A program made the position numbers and the translations under genes. 64,000 nt of DNA from Nodularia sphaerocarpa UHCC 0038 (GTDB lineage Bacteria; Cyanobacteriota; Cyanobacteriia; Cyanobacteriales; Nostocaceae). The DNA lies in assembly GCF_022376295.1 (NCBI RefSeq), contig NZ_CP060140.1, positions 4,096,356-4,160,355 on the forward strand, read 5' to 3'. Below are positions 36,177 to 46,151 of the stretch, piece after piece. Below the pieces are notes generated by a model. It worked only from the letters and a program-made list of their open reading frames with translations. It did no database searches and had not been told where the DNA came from. How positions within the stretch are numbered: position 1 is the stretch's first letter; every line of letters starts with the position of its first letter.

Positions 36177-38280
36177 TTTCTATGGCTACGCCACGCCAGC
36201 TATCATGCACCTCACCTAATTGCAAAACTTTCGCAGTATTCTCTATAACTGATAGTTCGGAACTTTCAGCATCTAAACCTGGTTTCTGAGATCCATTGAT
36301 CCCGTTGGAGTTTTGCAGGGTATCTTCGCGATGAATAGGAGATAAGTTGATCTCCTTTACCGCCTCATCTCCAGAAGCAACTCCGCGATCATTTAAACCC
36401 CCTTGTGTACCCGAAGGAGTTAATAAGCTGCTATCAATCATCGGCAAGGTAATCTTCACGGTCGTGCCTTGGTTTATACCCGCACTTTCTAGAGTAATGC
36501 TACCTCCCATCAGTTCAATTAAGTTTCGGGAAATTGCTAGTCCTAGTCCCGTTCCTTCAACTTTACGTGTTGCGTCGCCATCTAGCATCACGAAGGGGCG
36601 AAATAATTTGTGCTGCTGGGCTGGTTCGATGCCTAAACCTGTATCTGTGATGCTGACAATTACCTGAGATTTCTGATAACTGTCTTTGCTAATTGCAGTA
36701 GCAATAGTAATACTGCCCTCATCGGTAAACTTTGTGGCATTACCAATGATATTAATTAGTACCTGCTTTAATTTGGCTGCATCGGCTTCTACGGGAATTA
36801 AGTCATTACCTAAATCAGTTTTTAACTGCAAGCCTTTTTTCTGCACATTTATTGATTGTAAATTAATCACTTCCAGCAGTGTTTGTTGGAGATTAATTGG
36901 TACTTTAACGACTGAAAGCTTACCTGCTTCAATTTTGGAGATATCCAGTAGCTCATTGATAATTCCTAGCAAGTGAATAGCTGTTTCGTCGGCACGTTTG
37001 AGAAACTCTATTTCTTCTTCGCGGTTATCGCATAAGCCCTCGTGAACGACGCGCACACAGTTAATAATCACATTCAGGGGATTTCTCAATTCATGGGAAG
37101 TGGTAGCCAAAAACTGACTTTTGATCTGGTTGGCGGTTTTTGCCTCTTTCCAAGCAATTTCTAGTTCTTCAGCCCAGGCTTTGAGTCTCTCCACCATTTG
37201 CTCAATTGCTTGGGCTAGTTGGTTGAACTCCCGGATTTTGAAGTTACGTGGTACTGGTTGTGCGGCGTGGTGGCTGTGGAGATTCAGAGCATAGTCTCGC
37301 AATTCTTCTAGAGGACTGGCTAGGTAAGGGGCTAGATATAAGGATGCTAACAAACTCGCACCAATCAAACCAACTGTTAAAACGATCAGGATCAGTTTGA
37401 TTTCTTCTAAACCTAGCAGAGCATTATCTACAGTTGTCACAGCTAGAACTATCCATTTTTGCCCTTCCTCTTGTGTAATGGGGTTGGTAATAGCTGTGTA
37501 ACCAACTATTAATTCTTCGCCCTCTTGAGAAAGCAAATTGATGGCATTACTTTGTCCAGCTAAGGCATTTTTCAGAATCTGTTGCAGTTGTTCAGGCTGT
37601 GGGTATTCTTGAATATTTCTCCCCACTAGCTTTGCTGATGGATGTGCTAAAATCATCCCGTTTTCAGCAATTACTATGGTAGCTCCAGTTAAGGAACCCG
37701 GCTGATTTTTGGTTTGTTTGTATAGTGCTGATTGAATACTCAAGGCATATAGGGCTTTCCCCGTGGGACTGTACACTGGGATCGATAGCAGTAATTGCAG
37801 TTGATTCTGGGGATTTTTTTGGCCTGTGGTTCCTGCTTTGGGGGGTAAGATTTTTTTGATCTTAATTTCTCGTCCTTGATTAGGAAAAGATAATTTCCAT
37901 TCGGTAATTTCTTGGTTACCACAGCTACTGGCAATGATTTTACTGCTTTGCAGATGAGTTAATTGCAGGCAATCAATGTGCGTGGGCAATTGTTTTCCTA
38001 GCTGAGTGAGATATTGTTGTACTTCCTTAGCCGAACCAGACTGAATAACTGTTGTTTGACTGACAGTGAGCAAGTAAGTTTTGAGGGTAGCGATCGCATT
38101 AGCAATTTTCTCACTTTTGGCGATCGCGCTCTCTGTGAGATTTTGACTGGCTGTTTTCAACAGGCTAGACCTGGCCTTATTCAAAGCCACAATCTCCCCC
38201 AGCAATAAAACTGGGACCAACAACAATAAAATTCTTGTTACTAAAATACGTCTAAAGGATGATTGACGAGGTTTAGCCAT
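36163..38280 (-). CDS. Membrane sensor histidine kinase with Cache-type input domain
   Basis: 705 residues from the ATG at 38280 (an upstream ATG at 38328 would add a short leader). TM1 is at about 12-32, an extracytoplasmic sensor region at 35-285 resembles a double Cache domain, and TM2 is at 294-316. A HAMP-like linker follows (317-372), then HisKA with the phospho-acceptor H396 in ATTSHELRNPLNV and a HATPase with N514 in LINIIGNATKF, DTGLGIEP and EGTGLGLAI. The ~90-residue C-terminal tail has no receiver domain. No adjacent response regulator, so its partner is unknown. Confidence 0.93.
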   Translation of the reverse strand: MAKPRQSSFRRILVTRILLLLVPVLLLGEIVALNKARSSLLKTASQNLTESAIAKSEKIANAIATLKTYLLTVSQTTVIQSGSAKEVQQYLTQLGKQLPTHIDCLQLTHLQSSKIIASSCGNQEITEWKLSFPNQGREIKIKKILPPKAGTTGQKNPQNQLQLLLSIPVYSPTGKALYALSIQSALYKQTKNQPGSLTGATIVIAENGMILAHPSAKLVGRNIQEYPQPEQLQQILKNALAGQSNAINLLSQEGEELIVGYTAITNPITQEEGQKWIVLAVTTVDNALLGLEEIKLILIVLTVGLIGASLLASLYLAPYLASPLEELRDYALNLHSHHAAQPVPRNFKIREFNQLAQAIEQMVERLKAWAEELEIAWKEAKTANQIKSQFLATTSHELRNPLNVIINCVRVVHEGLCDNREEEIEFLKRADETAIHLLGIINELLDISKIEAGKLSVVKVPINLQQTLLEVINLQSINVQKKGLQLKTDLGNDLIPVEADAAKLKQVLINIIGNATKFTDEGSITIATAISKDSYQKSQVIVSITDTGLGIEPAQQHKLFRPFVMLDGDATRKVEGTGLGLAISRNLIELMGGSITLESAGINQGTTVKITLPMIDSSLLTPSGTQGGLNDRGVASGDEAVKEINLSPIHREDTLQNSNGINGSQKPGLDAESSELSVIENTAKVLQLGEVHDSWRGVAIEISNR

Positions 38281-38573
38281 CGAGTATCTCACTTCGCATC
38301 TGTAAACCACAAAAGTAACGATGTGCAATTAGAACAGCTCAAGGAGATATTCTAATAAGTTATAAGAACTTTCTTGTCAACCCTCCCAAGTTGCATATAT
38401 TGACGGTATAACCACCGAATCAGCTATACCAAAACTCATATAGGCTAGATGTGAAAGTGACTGGTGTTGCATATAGATACAGTTATGACATTGCTAAACG
38501 GTAGCTTGCGGGCAAATATTTTTTTAAATCAATCCACTAACAAGCAAAATCTCAAGATGATCAAAACAACTCC

Positions 38574-39305
38574 ATGATGCACAATCGTCCTCATACCACA
38601 GTAGTTTTGGCAATGAGTGCAGATGGCAAGATAGCAGATTTCAGGCGATCGCCTGCTAGGTTTGGCTCAGGGGCTGATAAAACCCATCTGGAAAAACAAA
38701 TTGCTGCCTCTGATGCCGTTTTACTAGGTGCTGGTACTCTTCGTGCTTACGGTACAACACTTACGGTATCACAACCAATTCTGCTGCAACATCGCATAAA
38801 AGAGGGTAAGCCCGCCCAACCGGTTCATATAGTCATTACACAATCTGCTGACCTCAATCCGGGAATTAAGTTTTTTCAACAGCCAATCGAACGCTGGTTG
38901 CTGACAACAACAAAAGGGGAACGTTCTTGGCAAAGACGAGAACAGACACTGCATTCAACCGGGTTAACACCGACACAGGAGTGTCCTGCCAAATTTGATC
39001 AGATTATGGTTTTTGACACACCAACGGGAAAAGTTGACACGTCTGCTGCTTTGCAACACCTGGCATCTCTACATATAACACGCTTGGCTATCTTAGGAGG
39101 TGGTGAATTAGTAGCTTCTATGTTGCAATCAGATTTAATTGATGAACTCTGGCTGACGGTCTGTCCACTGATTTTAGGCGGTGCATCTGCACCAACACCA
39201 GTAGAAGGGGTCGGTTTTTTAGCTCAATTAGCTCCCAAACTAGAACTTTTAGAAGTTCATCAAGTTGAGCAAGAGGTTTTTCTGCACTATCGCCTGCAAC
39301 GTTGA
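38574..39305 (+). CDS. RibD C-terminal-domain reductase (DHFR-like)
   Basis: 243 residues, matching the RibD_C/DHFR-like family that includes 5-amino-6-(5-phosphoribosylamino)uracil reductase of riboflavin synthesis. Motifs are TTVVLAMSADGKIAD at the N-terminus, ASDAVLLGAGTLRAY, and the C-terminal LAILGGGELVASML with DELWLTVCPLILGG. The deaminase half of RibD is absent, so it is a single-domain reductase. Whether it acts in riboflavin synthesis or is a paralogue is not shown. Two adjacent in-frame ATGs (38574, 38577) are possible starts. Confidence 0.88.
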   Translation: MMHNRPHTTVVLAMSADGKIADFRRSPARFGSGADKTHLEKQIAASDAVLLGAGTLRAYGTTLTVSQPILLQHRIKEGKPAQPVHIVITQSADLNPGIKFFQQPIERWLLTTTKGERSWQRREQTLHSTGLTPTQECPAKFDQIMVFDTPTGKVDTSAALQHLASLHITRLAILGGGELVASMLQSDLIDELWLTVCPLILGGASAPTPVEGVGFLAQLAPKLELLEVHQVEQEVFLHYRLQR

Positions 39306-39322
39306 GCAAATTAGATTACGCT

Positions 39323-39417
39323 ATTAGTCATTGGTCATTAGTCATTAGTCATTGGTCATTGGTCATTTGTCATTGGTTATTGGTCATTTGTCATTTGTCA
39401 TTGGTCATTTGTCATTA
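39323..39417. repeat. STRR heptamer tract (TCATTGG/TCATTAG)
   Basis: About 13 successive 7-bp units of the TCATTRG or TCATTTG type, followed by three CCCGGCT units (39425-39447). It fills the gap between the RibD-like gene and the acetyltransferase-like gene. Confidence 0.92.
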
Positions 39418-39491
39418 TCTTTCTCCCGGCTCCCGGCTCCCGGCTCCCCTGCTTCTTTCCCCAGTCCCTTATACCCCTGAATAGCCCCACA

Positions 39492-40676
39492 ATGGTGGAA
39501 CAAATCAAGCCTCGCTACTCTAGCCTTTGGATCAACAAAATCGCGGAAGTACCCCAAGATGCTTGGGATGCTTTAGCAATGCCACTGAAAACGCCGTTTT
39601 TAGAATGGGATTGGCTGAATAATTTAGAAATTTCCCAGAGTGCTACTGCTAAAACCGGCTGGTTACCCAATCATTTAACTCTTTGGCGAGACAGGACTTT
39701 GATTGCTGTTGCGCCACTTTACCTCAAAGGTCATAGTTATGGCGAATTTGTTTTTGATCACCAATGGGCAGAATTAGCCGATCGCATTGGAGTCCAGTAT
39801 TATCCTAAGTTGCTGGGAATGACTCCATTTACCCCGGCTGAAGGTTATCGCTTTTTAATCGCTCCTGGGGAAGATGAGGACGAAATTACAGCCATGATGG
39901 TGCATGAAATTGATTCTTTCTGCACTAAACATCGGATTTCTGGTTGTCATTTTCTCTACGTTGATCCCCAATGGCGCGCTGTGTTGGAACGCCAAGGTTT
40001 TACAACTTGGTTACACCATAGCTATATTTGGGAAAATGTGGATTTTAAAACTTTTGATGATTATTTAGCATTATTCAACGCCAATCAGCGCCGCAATATC
40101 AAGCGAGAACGCAAAGCTGTGGAAAAAGTGGGTTTACGATTACAACCACTGACTGGTGATGCAATTCCTCAGTCTTTATTTCCTTTGATGTACGATTTCT
40201 ATGCTGATACTTGTGATAAGTTCGGCTGGTGGGGTAGTAAATACCTGACAAAGCAGTTTTTTGAGCAACTACACACCAATTATCGCCATCGAGTCGTGTT
40301 TTTCCCGGCTTATACAGAACAAGATCAGGATCAACCTGTGGGTATGTCTTTTTGTTTGTTTAAAGGCGATCGCTTATATGGACGTTATTGGGGTAGTTTT
40401 CAAGAGATAGATTGCTTGCATTTTGATGCTTGCTATTATTCACCCATTGAGTGGGCGATCGCTAACAATATTCAAAGTTTCGATCCCGGTGCTGGGGGAC
40501 AACACAAAAAACGCCGTGGTTTTCCGGCTATGCCTAATTACAGTTTACACCGCTTTTACAATAGTCGTTTAGATCAAATTCTTCGCCCTTATATTCGGGA
40601 AGTTAATCAACTAGAACAGCAGCAGATGGAAGCGATTAATCAGGAGTTACCATTTGGTCAGGACACAAAAAATTGA
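39492..40676 (+). CDS. FemAB-like / GNAT-fold protein (PF04339 family, formerly DUF482)
   Basis: 394 residues. Proteins of this family have tandem GNAT folds related to peptidyl or amino-acyl transferases such as FemAB. Recognisable features are PLYLKGHSYGEFVFDHQWAE, SGCHFLYVDPQW, FNANQRRNIKRERKAV (an Asn/Arg-rich motif), GMSFCLFKGDRLYGRYWG and FDPGAGGQHKKRRGF near the end, a family hallmark. It acts in the cytosol; no signal peptide. Substrate is not known. STRR repeats precede it. Confidence 0.9.
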   Translation: MVEQIKPRYSSLWINKIAEVPQDAWDALAMPLKTPFLEWDWLNNLEISQSATAKTGWLPNHLTLWRDRTLIAVAPLYLKGHSYGEFVFDHQWAELADRIGVQYYPKLLGMTPFTPAEGYRFLIAPGEDEDEITAMMVHEIDSFCTKHRISGCHFLYVDPQWRAVLERQGFTTWLHHSYIWENVDFKTFDDYLALFNANQRRNIKRERKAVEKVGLRLQPLTGDAIPQSLFPLMYDFYADTCDKFGWWGSKYLTKQFFEQLHTNYRHRVVFFPAYTEQDQDQPVGMSFCLFKGDRLYGRYWGSFQEIDCLHFDACYYSPIEWAIANNIQSFDPGAGGQHKKRRGFPAMPNYSLHRFYNSRLDQILRPYIREVNQLEQQQMEAINQELPFGQDTKN

Positions 40677-40758
40677 CATCATTGAAAACTACGAAGCTGA
40701 AAACATTCCTCAATTAGAGGAAATTGTTTAACTTGAAAAAGCTGTACTAAATGAGGAT

Positions 40759-40790
40759 GGTGCGTTGCGCTGGGCGACAACACACCCTAC
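40759..40790. repeat. Fragment of the 77-bp MITE
   Basis: GGTGCGTTGCGCTGGGCGAC and AACACACCCTAC, the right-hand third only; left parts are absent. Confidence 0.75.
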
Positions 40791-40818
40791 GGGCTTTATT
40801 TACGCCGACCTACTTAGG

Positions 40819-41781
40819 CTATTTATTCAAAAAAACTGGCATATCCCCAGGAGTTATCTCAGGTATGACTTGATTACCTGTAGGAGTTGGATTCTGGACG
40901 GGATTAGCTGTTTGACTTGCTTGACGCTGTTGTTCTATGATCTGGGAAATTTGCTGGATTAATTGCTTCATTTCCTCGGCTGACTCCAAGTTACCTTGCT
41001 GCTTGTATGCTGCGTGGGCGCGTTTCAATATTCCGTTAGCTTCCTGGAGTTCACCCTGATTGTATAAAATAACTCCTAAGTTCTGGTAGGCTGTGGCATT
41101 TTGAGGTTGCAGTTCTAGCACTTGTCGATAAGCGGCGATCGCTGGTTCTATTTCTCCTTGTCCTTGTTGGGCGATCGCTAAGTTATAATAAGCATTGGCA
41201 TTACTACTATCGAGATTAATCGCTGCCTCATAAGCGGCGATCGCTGGCTGTATTTGTCCTAATTCATACAGCGCCAATCCCAAATTATACTGTCCGGCTG
41301 ACCTGGACGGATCGATCAACAAAGCTTGTCTATAAGCAGTAATCGCAGCTGCTTCTTGCCCTTGTCGGTGCAATGCTAACCCTAGATTATAGTAAGTTTC
41401 ACCCAGATTGGGATTAATTCTCAGCGCCTCTCGATATTCTTCCACTGCTAGCTCTGGGCGATTTTGTCTCAGCAAAATATTACCCAGATAATTACGTGCC
41501 ATACCCATCTGAGGATCTCGCTGTAAGGCTAGACGAAAGGCAGATTCTGCACCCTGTAAATCATTACGTTGATAACGTGTGACTCCTTGCTGGTAAAGGC
41601 TTGCTGTTTCCAAATCCTGAGAAATTGATTTTTCTGCCAGCAGCTTACTTCCTGGTAATTCCATCATTGTCGGTGCAGCCCACAGCAAACACACAGAGGC
41701 TGCACATAGAAGTTTTAGATGCAGCTGCTGCCAATTGTTCAATGGGTAAAAACACTGGGTAGTTTTATGCTGTTTATACAT
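40819..41781 (-). CDS. TPR repeat protein, probably exported
   Basis: 320 residues. A hydrophobic N-terminal segment (LKLLCAASVCLLWAAP) suggests export or anchoring. About six tetratricopeptide repeats follow, each about 34 residues with the W/Y-x-L-G-x-A-Y-P pattern (ARNYLGNILLRQNRPELAVE, ETYYNLGLALHRQGQ, NAYYNLAIAQQGQG). The C-terminus is Gln/Pro/Asn-rich. TPR proteins are scaffolds for protein complexes, and no partner is indicated. Upstream gene queA is on the same strand, 109 bp away. Confidence 0.92.
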   Translation of the reverse strand: MYKQHKTTQCFYPLNNWQQLHLKLLCAASVCLLWAAPTMMELPGSKLLAEKSISQDLETASLYQQGVTRYQRNDLQGAESAFRLALQRDPQMGMARNYLGNILLRQNRPELAVEEYREALRINPNLGETYYNLGLALHRQGQEAAAITAYRQALLIDPSRSAGQYNLGLALYELGQIQPAIAAYEAAINLDSSNANAYYNLAIAQQGQGEIEPAIAAYRQVLELQPQNATAYQNLGVILYNQGELQEANGILKRAHAAYKQQGNLESAEEMKQLIQQISQIIEQQRQASQTANPVQNPTPTGNQVIPEITPGDMPVFLNK

Positions 41782-41890
41782 AAATAGCGATTTTGTAGTT
41801 TTTTATATCCTCATAACTCAGAGTACCCACTACGAGACCGAAAATTAGAAATTAAAAATTAAAAATTCCTCACTCAGCAATTCTTTAGCT

Positions 41891-43051
41891 TCACTGAAGA
41901 ATCAGCATGGCATCACCGAAGGAATAAAAGCGATATTTCGAGGCGATCGCTTCTTGGTATATATTTAATAAACGTTCTCTACCAATCAAAGCACTGACCA
42001 ACATCAGCAAACTAGAACGTGGGAGATGAAAATTGGTAATTAGTCCATCTACTACCCGCCATTGATAACCGGGATAGATGAATAAGTCTGTTTTGCCACA
42101 AAATGGTTGTAAATCTCCAGATTTAGCTGCCCCTTCTAAGGCGCGCACTGCTGTTGTCCCCACAGCAATAATTCGACCCCCAGCAGCTTTAGTGGCGCGG
42201 ATTTGTGCGACTGTGGCGGGGGGGACTGAAATCCACTCTTCGTGCATCTGGTGGTTAGTTACCTCTTCTATTTCAACGGGGCGAAATGTCCCTACGCCAA
42301 CGTGTAATGTAATCAAAGCTTGATTTATGCCGCGATCGCGTAACTTATCCAGCAACTCTGGGGTAAAATGTAATCCTGCCGTAGGCGCTGCGATCGCACC
42401 TGGGTTTTGAGCATAAACTGTTTGATATTGTTCATCAGCAGCAGTGGATGCAGTGATATAAGGCGGTAGAGGTATCTCACCGAATTGATCTAACATATCT
42501 ACCAAAGCTTTTCCCGACGGCACATCAAAACGCAATAAACGCCCTCCCGTGGCTGCGTCTGTTTCTAGAACTGTAGCCGTTAGTTCAGTTGCGAGTGGAA
42601 GAGAATCCGTTTGATGCCTATTTTTTAATCCCCTGGATGCAAAAATAATCTGCGTTCCTGGTTTGAAGCGTTTTCCTGGTTTAACTAAAGCTAACCAACA
42701 GTTAAGTTGTCGTTCTTCTAATAGCAAAACCTCAATTTCTGCCCCAGTGGATTTACGACCATACAGCCGCGCTGGAATAACTTTTGTGTCATTCATGATC
42801 AATAAATCACCAGCGCGTAATAGCTCTGGTAAATCTCGAAAAATCTGGTGTATGGGTGCGGATTCTTGCCCTGTCGTAGAAGAATTTACCACTAATAAAC
42901 GCGAACTATCTCTAGGAAATACCGGATTTTGGGCAATAAGTTCATTTGGTAATGTGTAATCATACCCTGCTAATGAATAATCTAAATTCAGGTCTTGGCT
43001 CTCTTTTTGAGAAATTTCCGGCAAATTAGTATGTGCTATTTGTTTCTCCAT
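41891..43051 (-). CDS. queA: S-adenosylmethionine:tRNA ribosyltransferase-isomerase
   Basis: Transfers and isomerises the ribosyl moiety of SAM onto preQ1-tRNA in queuosine synthesis. 386 residues from the ATG at 43051 (a GTG at 43063 is an alternative). Signature parts are YDYTLPNELIAQNP, SRLLVVN, IMNDTKVIPARL, GEIPLPPYI, AAPTAGLHFTPELL, LHVGVGTF and TNFHLPRSSLLMLVSA. It precedes the TPR gene and follows prmA on the same strand with about 33 bp between. Confidence 0.97.
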   Translation of the reverse strand: MEKQIAHTNLPEISQKESQDLNLDYSLAGYDYTLPNELIAQNPVFPRDSSRLLVVNSSTTGQESAPIHQIFRDLPELLRAGDLLIMNDTKVIPARLYGRKSTGAEIEVLLLEERQLNCWLALVKPGKRFKPGTQIIFASRGLKNRHQTDSLPLATELTATVLETDAATGGRLLRFDVPSGKALVDMLDQFGEIPLPPYITASTAADEQYQTVYAQNPGAIAAPTAGLHFTPELLDKLRDRGINQALITLHVGVGTFRPVEIEEVTNHQMHEEWISVPPATVAQIRATKAAGGRIIAVGTTAVRALEGAAKSGDLQPFCGKTDLFIYPGYQWRVVDGLITNFHLPRSSLLMLVSALIGRERLLNIYQEAIASKYRFYSFGDAMLILQ

Positions 43052-43084
43052 TGCATTGATCACATTTCAATTCATTGACTAGAG

Positions 43085-44005
43085 CTAAGAACGCCGCACA
43101 TTCAAACAACACCATTCTTTCCTTTTCCACAGGGTAGCAACAATCCAACCATTTTGTTCTAGCGCATCAGCCACCGCTTTCGATTGTTCGAGTAAAATAC
43201 CGCTAAAAATTGCCCAAGTATTGGGTTTAGCGATCGCAGTCATTTCTGGAACCAACTGAATAATCACATCAGCCAGAATATTACAGACAATACCATCTAC
43301 TGGTTGACCCGCCAGTTTGAGGATCATATCTACACTACCTTCTGCTGATACCAAGCGTTCCGGCTTAATATCGTTCAGGGCGCGATTGCTGAAAGTTGAT
43401 TGCACCGCCAAGGGATCAGTATCTACTGCATAGACTTTTTCAGCGCCCAAGAGCAATGCTCCAATGGAAAGTATACCAGAACCACAGCCAATATCCGCAA
43501 TTACCAAAGGTTCTTTTTTAACACTCTGACCCACGAAAGAAGAAGGTACATCACTTAACCGCATTTCTAGGGATTCCAAACACAATTGTGTAGTGGCATG
43601 ATTCCCAGTACCAAATGCTACCCCAGGATCAAGACGAATGACTAACCTTTCTGTGGTTTCTGGTAAGGGTAGCCAGGCGGGATTAATCAGGAAGCGATCG
43701 CCTATTTTTTCCGGTTTCCAGTATTGTTTCCAACTAGTAGCCCAATCTTCCTCATCGATTAACTCCCAGTTTAGGGTAGGAACAGGCAATCCTACACAAA
43801 GAGCATCTTGACGCAACCACAACGACAGCGCCGCCAAATCGAGTAACTGTGCTTGAAATCTCGGTAGGTAAGCTTTAACTAGACAAGAATTACCTTTACT
43901 TTCACTCGCTGTACCACGGCTGCTAAAATCTTCCAGTCGCCACAAGACCGACTCTTCTAGCGCCCGATCACATAAAATCTGTAGTTCCCACCAAGTGTTT
44001 GCCAT
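43085..44005 (-). CDS. prmA: Ribosomal protein L11 methyltransferase
   Basis: 306 residues. The N-terminal domain recognises L11 and the C-terminal half is a class I SAM-dependent methyltransferase: IRLDPGVAFGTGNHATTQLCLE, the SAM loop VIADIGCGSGILSIGAL, VYAVDTDPLAV and the NPPY-like NILADVI motif. It trimethylates ribosomal protein L11. Expressed as the upstream gene of queA in one run of closely spaced minus-strand genes (serA upstream by 119 bp). Confidence 0.94.
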   Translation of the reverse strand: MANTWWELQILCDRALEESVLWRLEDFSSRGTASESKGNSCLVKAYLPRFQAQLLDLAALSLWLRQDALCVGLPVPTLNWELIDEEDWATSWKQYWKPEKIGDRFLINPAWLPLPETTERLVIRLDPGVAFGTGNHATTQLCLESLEMRLSDVPSSFVGQSVKKEPLVIADIGCGSGILSIGALLLGAEKVYAVDTDPLAVQSTFSNRALNDIKPERLVSAEGSVDMILKLAGQPVDGIVCNILADVIIQLVPEMTAIAKPNTWAIFSGILLEQSKAVADALEQNGWIVATLWKRKEWCCLNVRRS

Positions 44006-44124
44006 ATTGAGTGCTGAGTGCTGTTAGCGGAGCGAGGCGTGAGCCATTGCTGAGTCTAACAGAGTTATGAGTTACTCCTCACATTTTGCTGCACTCAGCA
44101 CTTTTTATGAAATCAGTCAGCAGG

Positions 44125-45705
44125 TTATAAAGTTACCGTGTATGCGTCCCTAATTCCCGATACTTTGACAATTTCTGCCAAAATGCCATCCGGTAAAGGA
44201 TCATCGATACTCAGAGCCATCACAGCATCACCACGGACAATTTTACGGCCTACCTGCATACTGGCAATATTGACATTAAAACTGCCCAGTAGGGAACCGA
44301 GTTTGCCGATAATTCCTGGCATATCACGGTGCAAGGTAAACAGCATATATTTGGTGGGGGGTACATTAATGGGGAAACCATCAACGTCGGTGAGGTGAAT
44401 TTCTTTGTCGCCTAATAAAGCCCCTGTAACCGAATGAGTACCTAAAGTACCTGTAGCTTCCAGGTGTAACGAGCCGGCGTAGTCGCGAGCTGAAGCATCG
44501 CGGGTTTCAATCACCCGGATTCCGCGCTCTTTAGCTTCTATACTGGCGTTGACGTAGTTTACCCGTTCCCGCAGGGCTTGGTAAAGTAGTCCTTTGAGGG
44601 AGGCGACAACCAAAGGCTGACTCTTGTTGCTGGCGAGTTCTCCTTGTAGTCGCACAGTCAGTGATTCTACCCGGCCACCAGCTAGCTGTCCCACCAAGTT
44701 ACCCAGGGTTTCGGCTAGCTGCATATAAGGCTTGAGTTCTTCTAGCACATCGGGGCCAAATCCGGGGATATTGACTGCTGAACGTGCTGGTAGTCCTAAG
44801 AGAACATCGCGAATTTGTTCGGCGACATCAATGGCGACATTTACTTGTGCTTCTGTGGTGGAGGCTCCTAAATGGGGGGTAAGGATGATTTCTTTACCGA
44901 GCGATCGCAAATCAGATTCACCCAGTGGTTCTGACTCGAACACATCCAAAGCCGCACCTTTGATTTGACCTTCTTTAATCGCTACAGCTAAAGCAGCTTC
45001 ATCAATGATCCCACCACGAGCGCAGTTGATAATTCTGGCTGTGGGTTTCATTTTCGCCAGACTTTTAGCGTTAATTAAGTGGGTCGTTTCTGGTGTTTTA
45101 GGGATGTGCAGCGTGATATAATCAGCTTGCTGCATCAGTAAATCTATCTCTACCAACTGACAGCCAAGTTGTTCGGCGCGTTCTGTAGAGATAAAAGGAT
45201 CGTAAGCTAGCAGCTTCATTCCCATTGCTCTGGCTACAGTCGCAACGTGGGAACCGATTTTACCCAAACCGACAACGCCGAGAGTTTTTTTATAAACTTC
45301 CGCGCCCACGAAGGTTTTGCGATCCCACTCACCGCTTTTGACGGAAGCGTTAGCATCGGGAATGTGACGAGATAAAGATAACATCATCGCTAGAGCGTGT
45401 TCTGCGGCGGCGATTGTGTTACCTTCTGGGGAATTGACAACGACAATTCCTCGGCGGGTAGCTGCGGGAACATCGACATTATCCACACCCACACCGGCGC
45501 GACCGATGATTTTTAACCCAGTTCCAGCTTCAATAATTTCTTGTGTAACGCGCGTACCAGAGCGAATCATTAGCGCGTCATATTCACCAATAATTTCGAT
45601 CAGTTCTGCTGGTGTGAGACCTGTTTTGACATCTACGGTAGCAACTTGGGTGAGAATGTCAATTCCAGCTTGGTCAATGGGATCGGAGACGAGAACCTTG
45701 GACAT
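44125..45705 (-). CDS. serA: D-3-phosphoglycerate dehydrogenase
   Basis: First step of serine synthesis: NAD-dependent oxidation of 3-phosphoglycerate. At 526 residues it is the long type with an intervening domain and C-terminal ACT domain. The NAD loop VVGLGKIGSHVA, the catalytic region NCARGGIIDEAAL and the TPHLGASTTEAQ His motif are present. The ACT domain (MLFTLHRDMPGIIGKLGSLLG) ends the protein and in homologues mediates serine feedback. Followed in transcription order by prmA and queA. Confidence 0.97.
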   Translation of the reverse strand: MSKVLVSDPIDQAGIDILTQVATVDVKTGLTPAELIEIIGEYDALMIRSGTRVTQEIIEAGTGLKIIGRAGVGVDNVDVPAATRRGIVVVNSPEGNTIAAAEHALAMMLSLSRHIPDANASVKSGEWDRKTFVGAEVYKKTLGVVGLGKIGSHVATVARAMGMKLLAYDPFISTERAEQLGCQLVEIDLLMQQADYITLHIPKTPETTHLINAKSLAKMKPTARIINCARGGIIDEAALAVAIKEGQIKGAALDVFESEPLGESDLRSLGKEIILTPHLGASTTEAQVNVAIDVAEQIRDVLLGLPARSAVNIPGFGPDVLEELKPYMQLAETLGNLVGQLAGGRVESLTVRLQGELASNKSQPLVVASLKGLLYQALRERVNYVNASIEAKERGIRVIETRDASARDYAGSLHLEATGTLGTHSVTGALLGDKEIHLTDVDGFPINVPPTKYMLFTLHRDMPGIIGKLGSLLGSFNVNIASMQVGRKIVRGDAVMALSIDDPLPDGILAEIVKVSGIRDAYTVTL

Positions 45706-45945
45706 GATTACTTCATTTCTTTAACGTGACAGGTTTTGCTGCACAAGACTTTTTAGTTTAGTCCTTATCTGTGGCAATTCAGCAAAAATTAATAATTTTA
45801 ATATCAACCTCGTCCTCACTGACGTTTTATGGTTAAGGTTTAACGTATAAATTGCAGAGATAGTCTGGTTATATCTCCTGGTATCTGAAGACGGGCTTTG
45901 GTGATTTGAAATATGAATACAATTTGTGATCATGTCAAAACCCCT

Positions 45946-45973
45946 GTAGAGACGTTCCATGGAACGTCTCTAC
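45946..45973. repeat. 28-bp perfect palindrome, copy 2
   Basis: Identical base for base to 3711-3738, 42 kb away. It lies in the serA upstream gap (45706-46151), where I see no gene; a GTGGGATGGGCATCTTGCCC segment also found near 4753 lies at 46081. Confidence 0.9.
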
Positions 45974-46151
45974 ATTTAAATTCATACTTGGTTTGGGCAA
46001 CGCCTGAAGACGAATGGTGATTTTGTGGTGTTGCTGAATCAGAGTATGACGGAACACCATAAAATAAATTATTCCTAATTGTGGGATGGGCATCTTGCCC
46101 GTCCTGGGTCAGGTAATATAAACCATGACTAGGGTGAAAAACCTAATATTT

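Noticed and set aside
39313..39484. CRISPR-like array suspected from repeated heptamers
   Set aside because: Units are 7 bp and contiguous without spacers: STRR, not CRISPR.
45721..45960. 79-codon frame upstream of serA
   Set aside because: It runs into the 28-bp palindrome and has no domain pattern.
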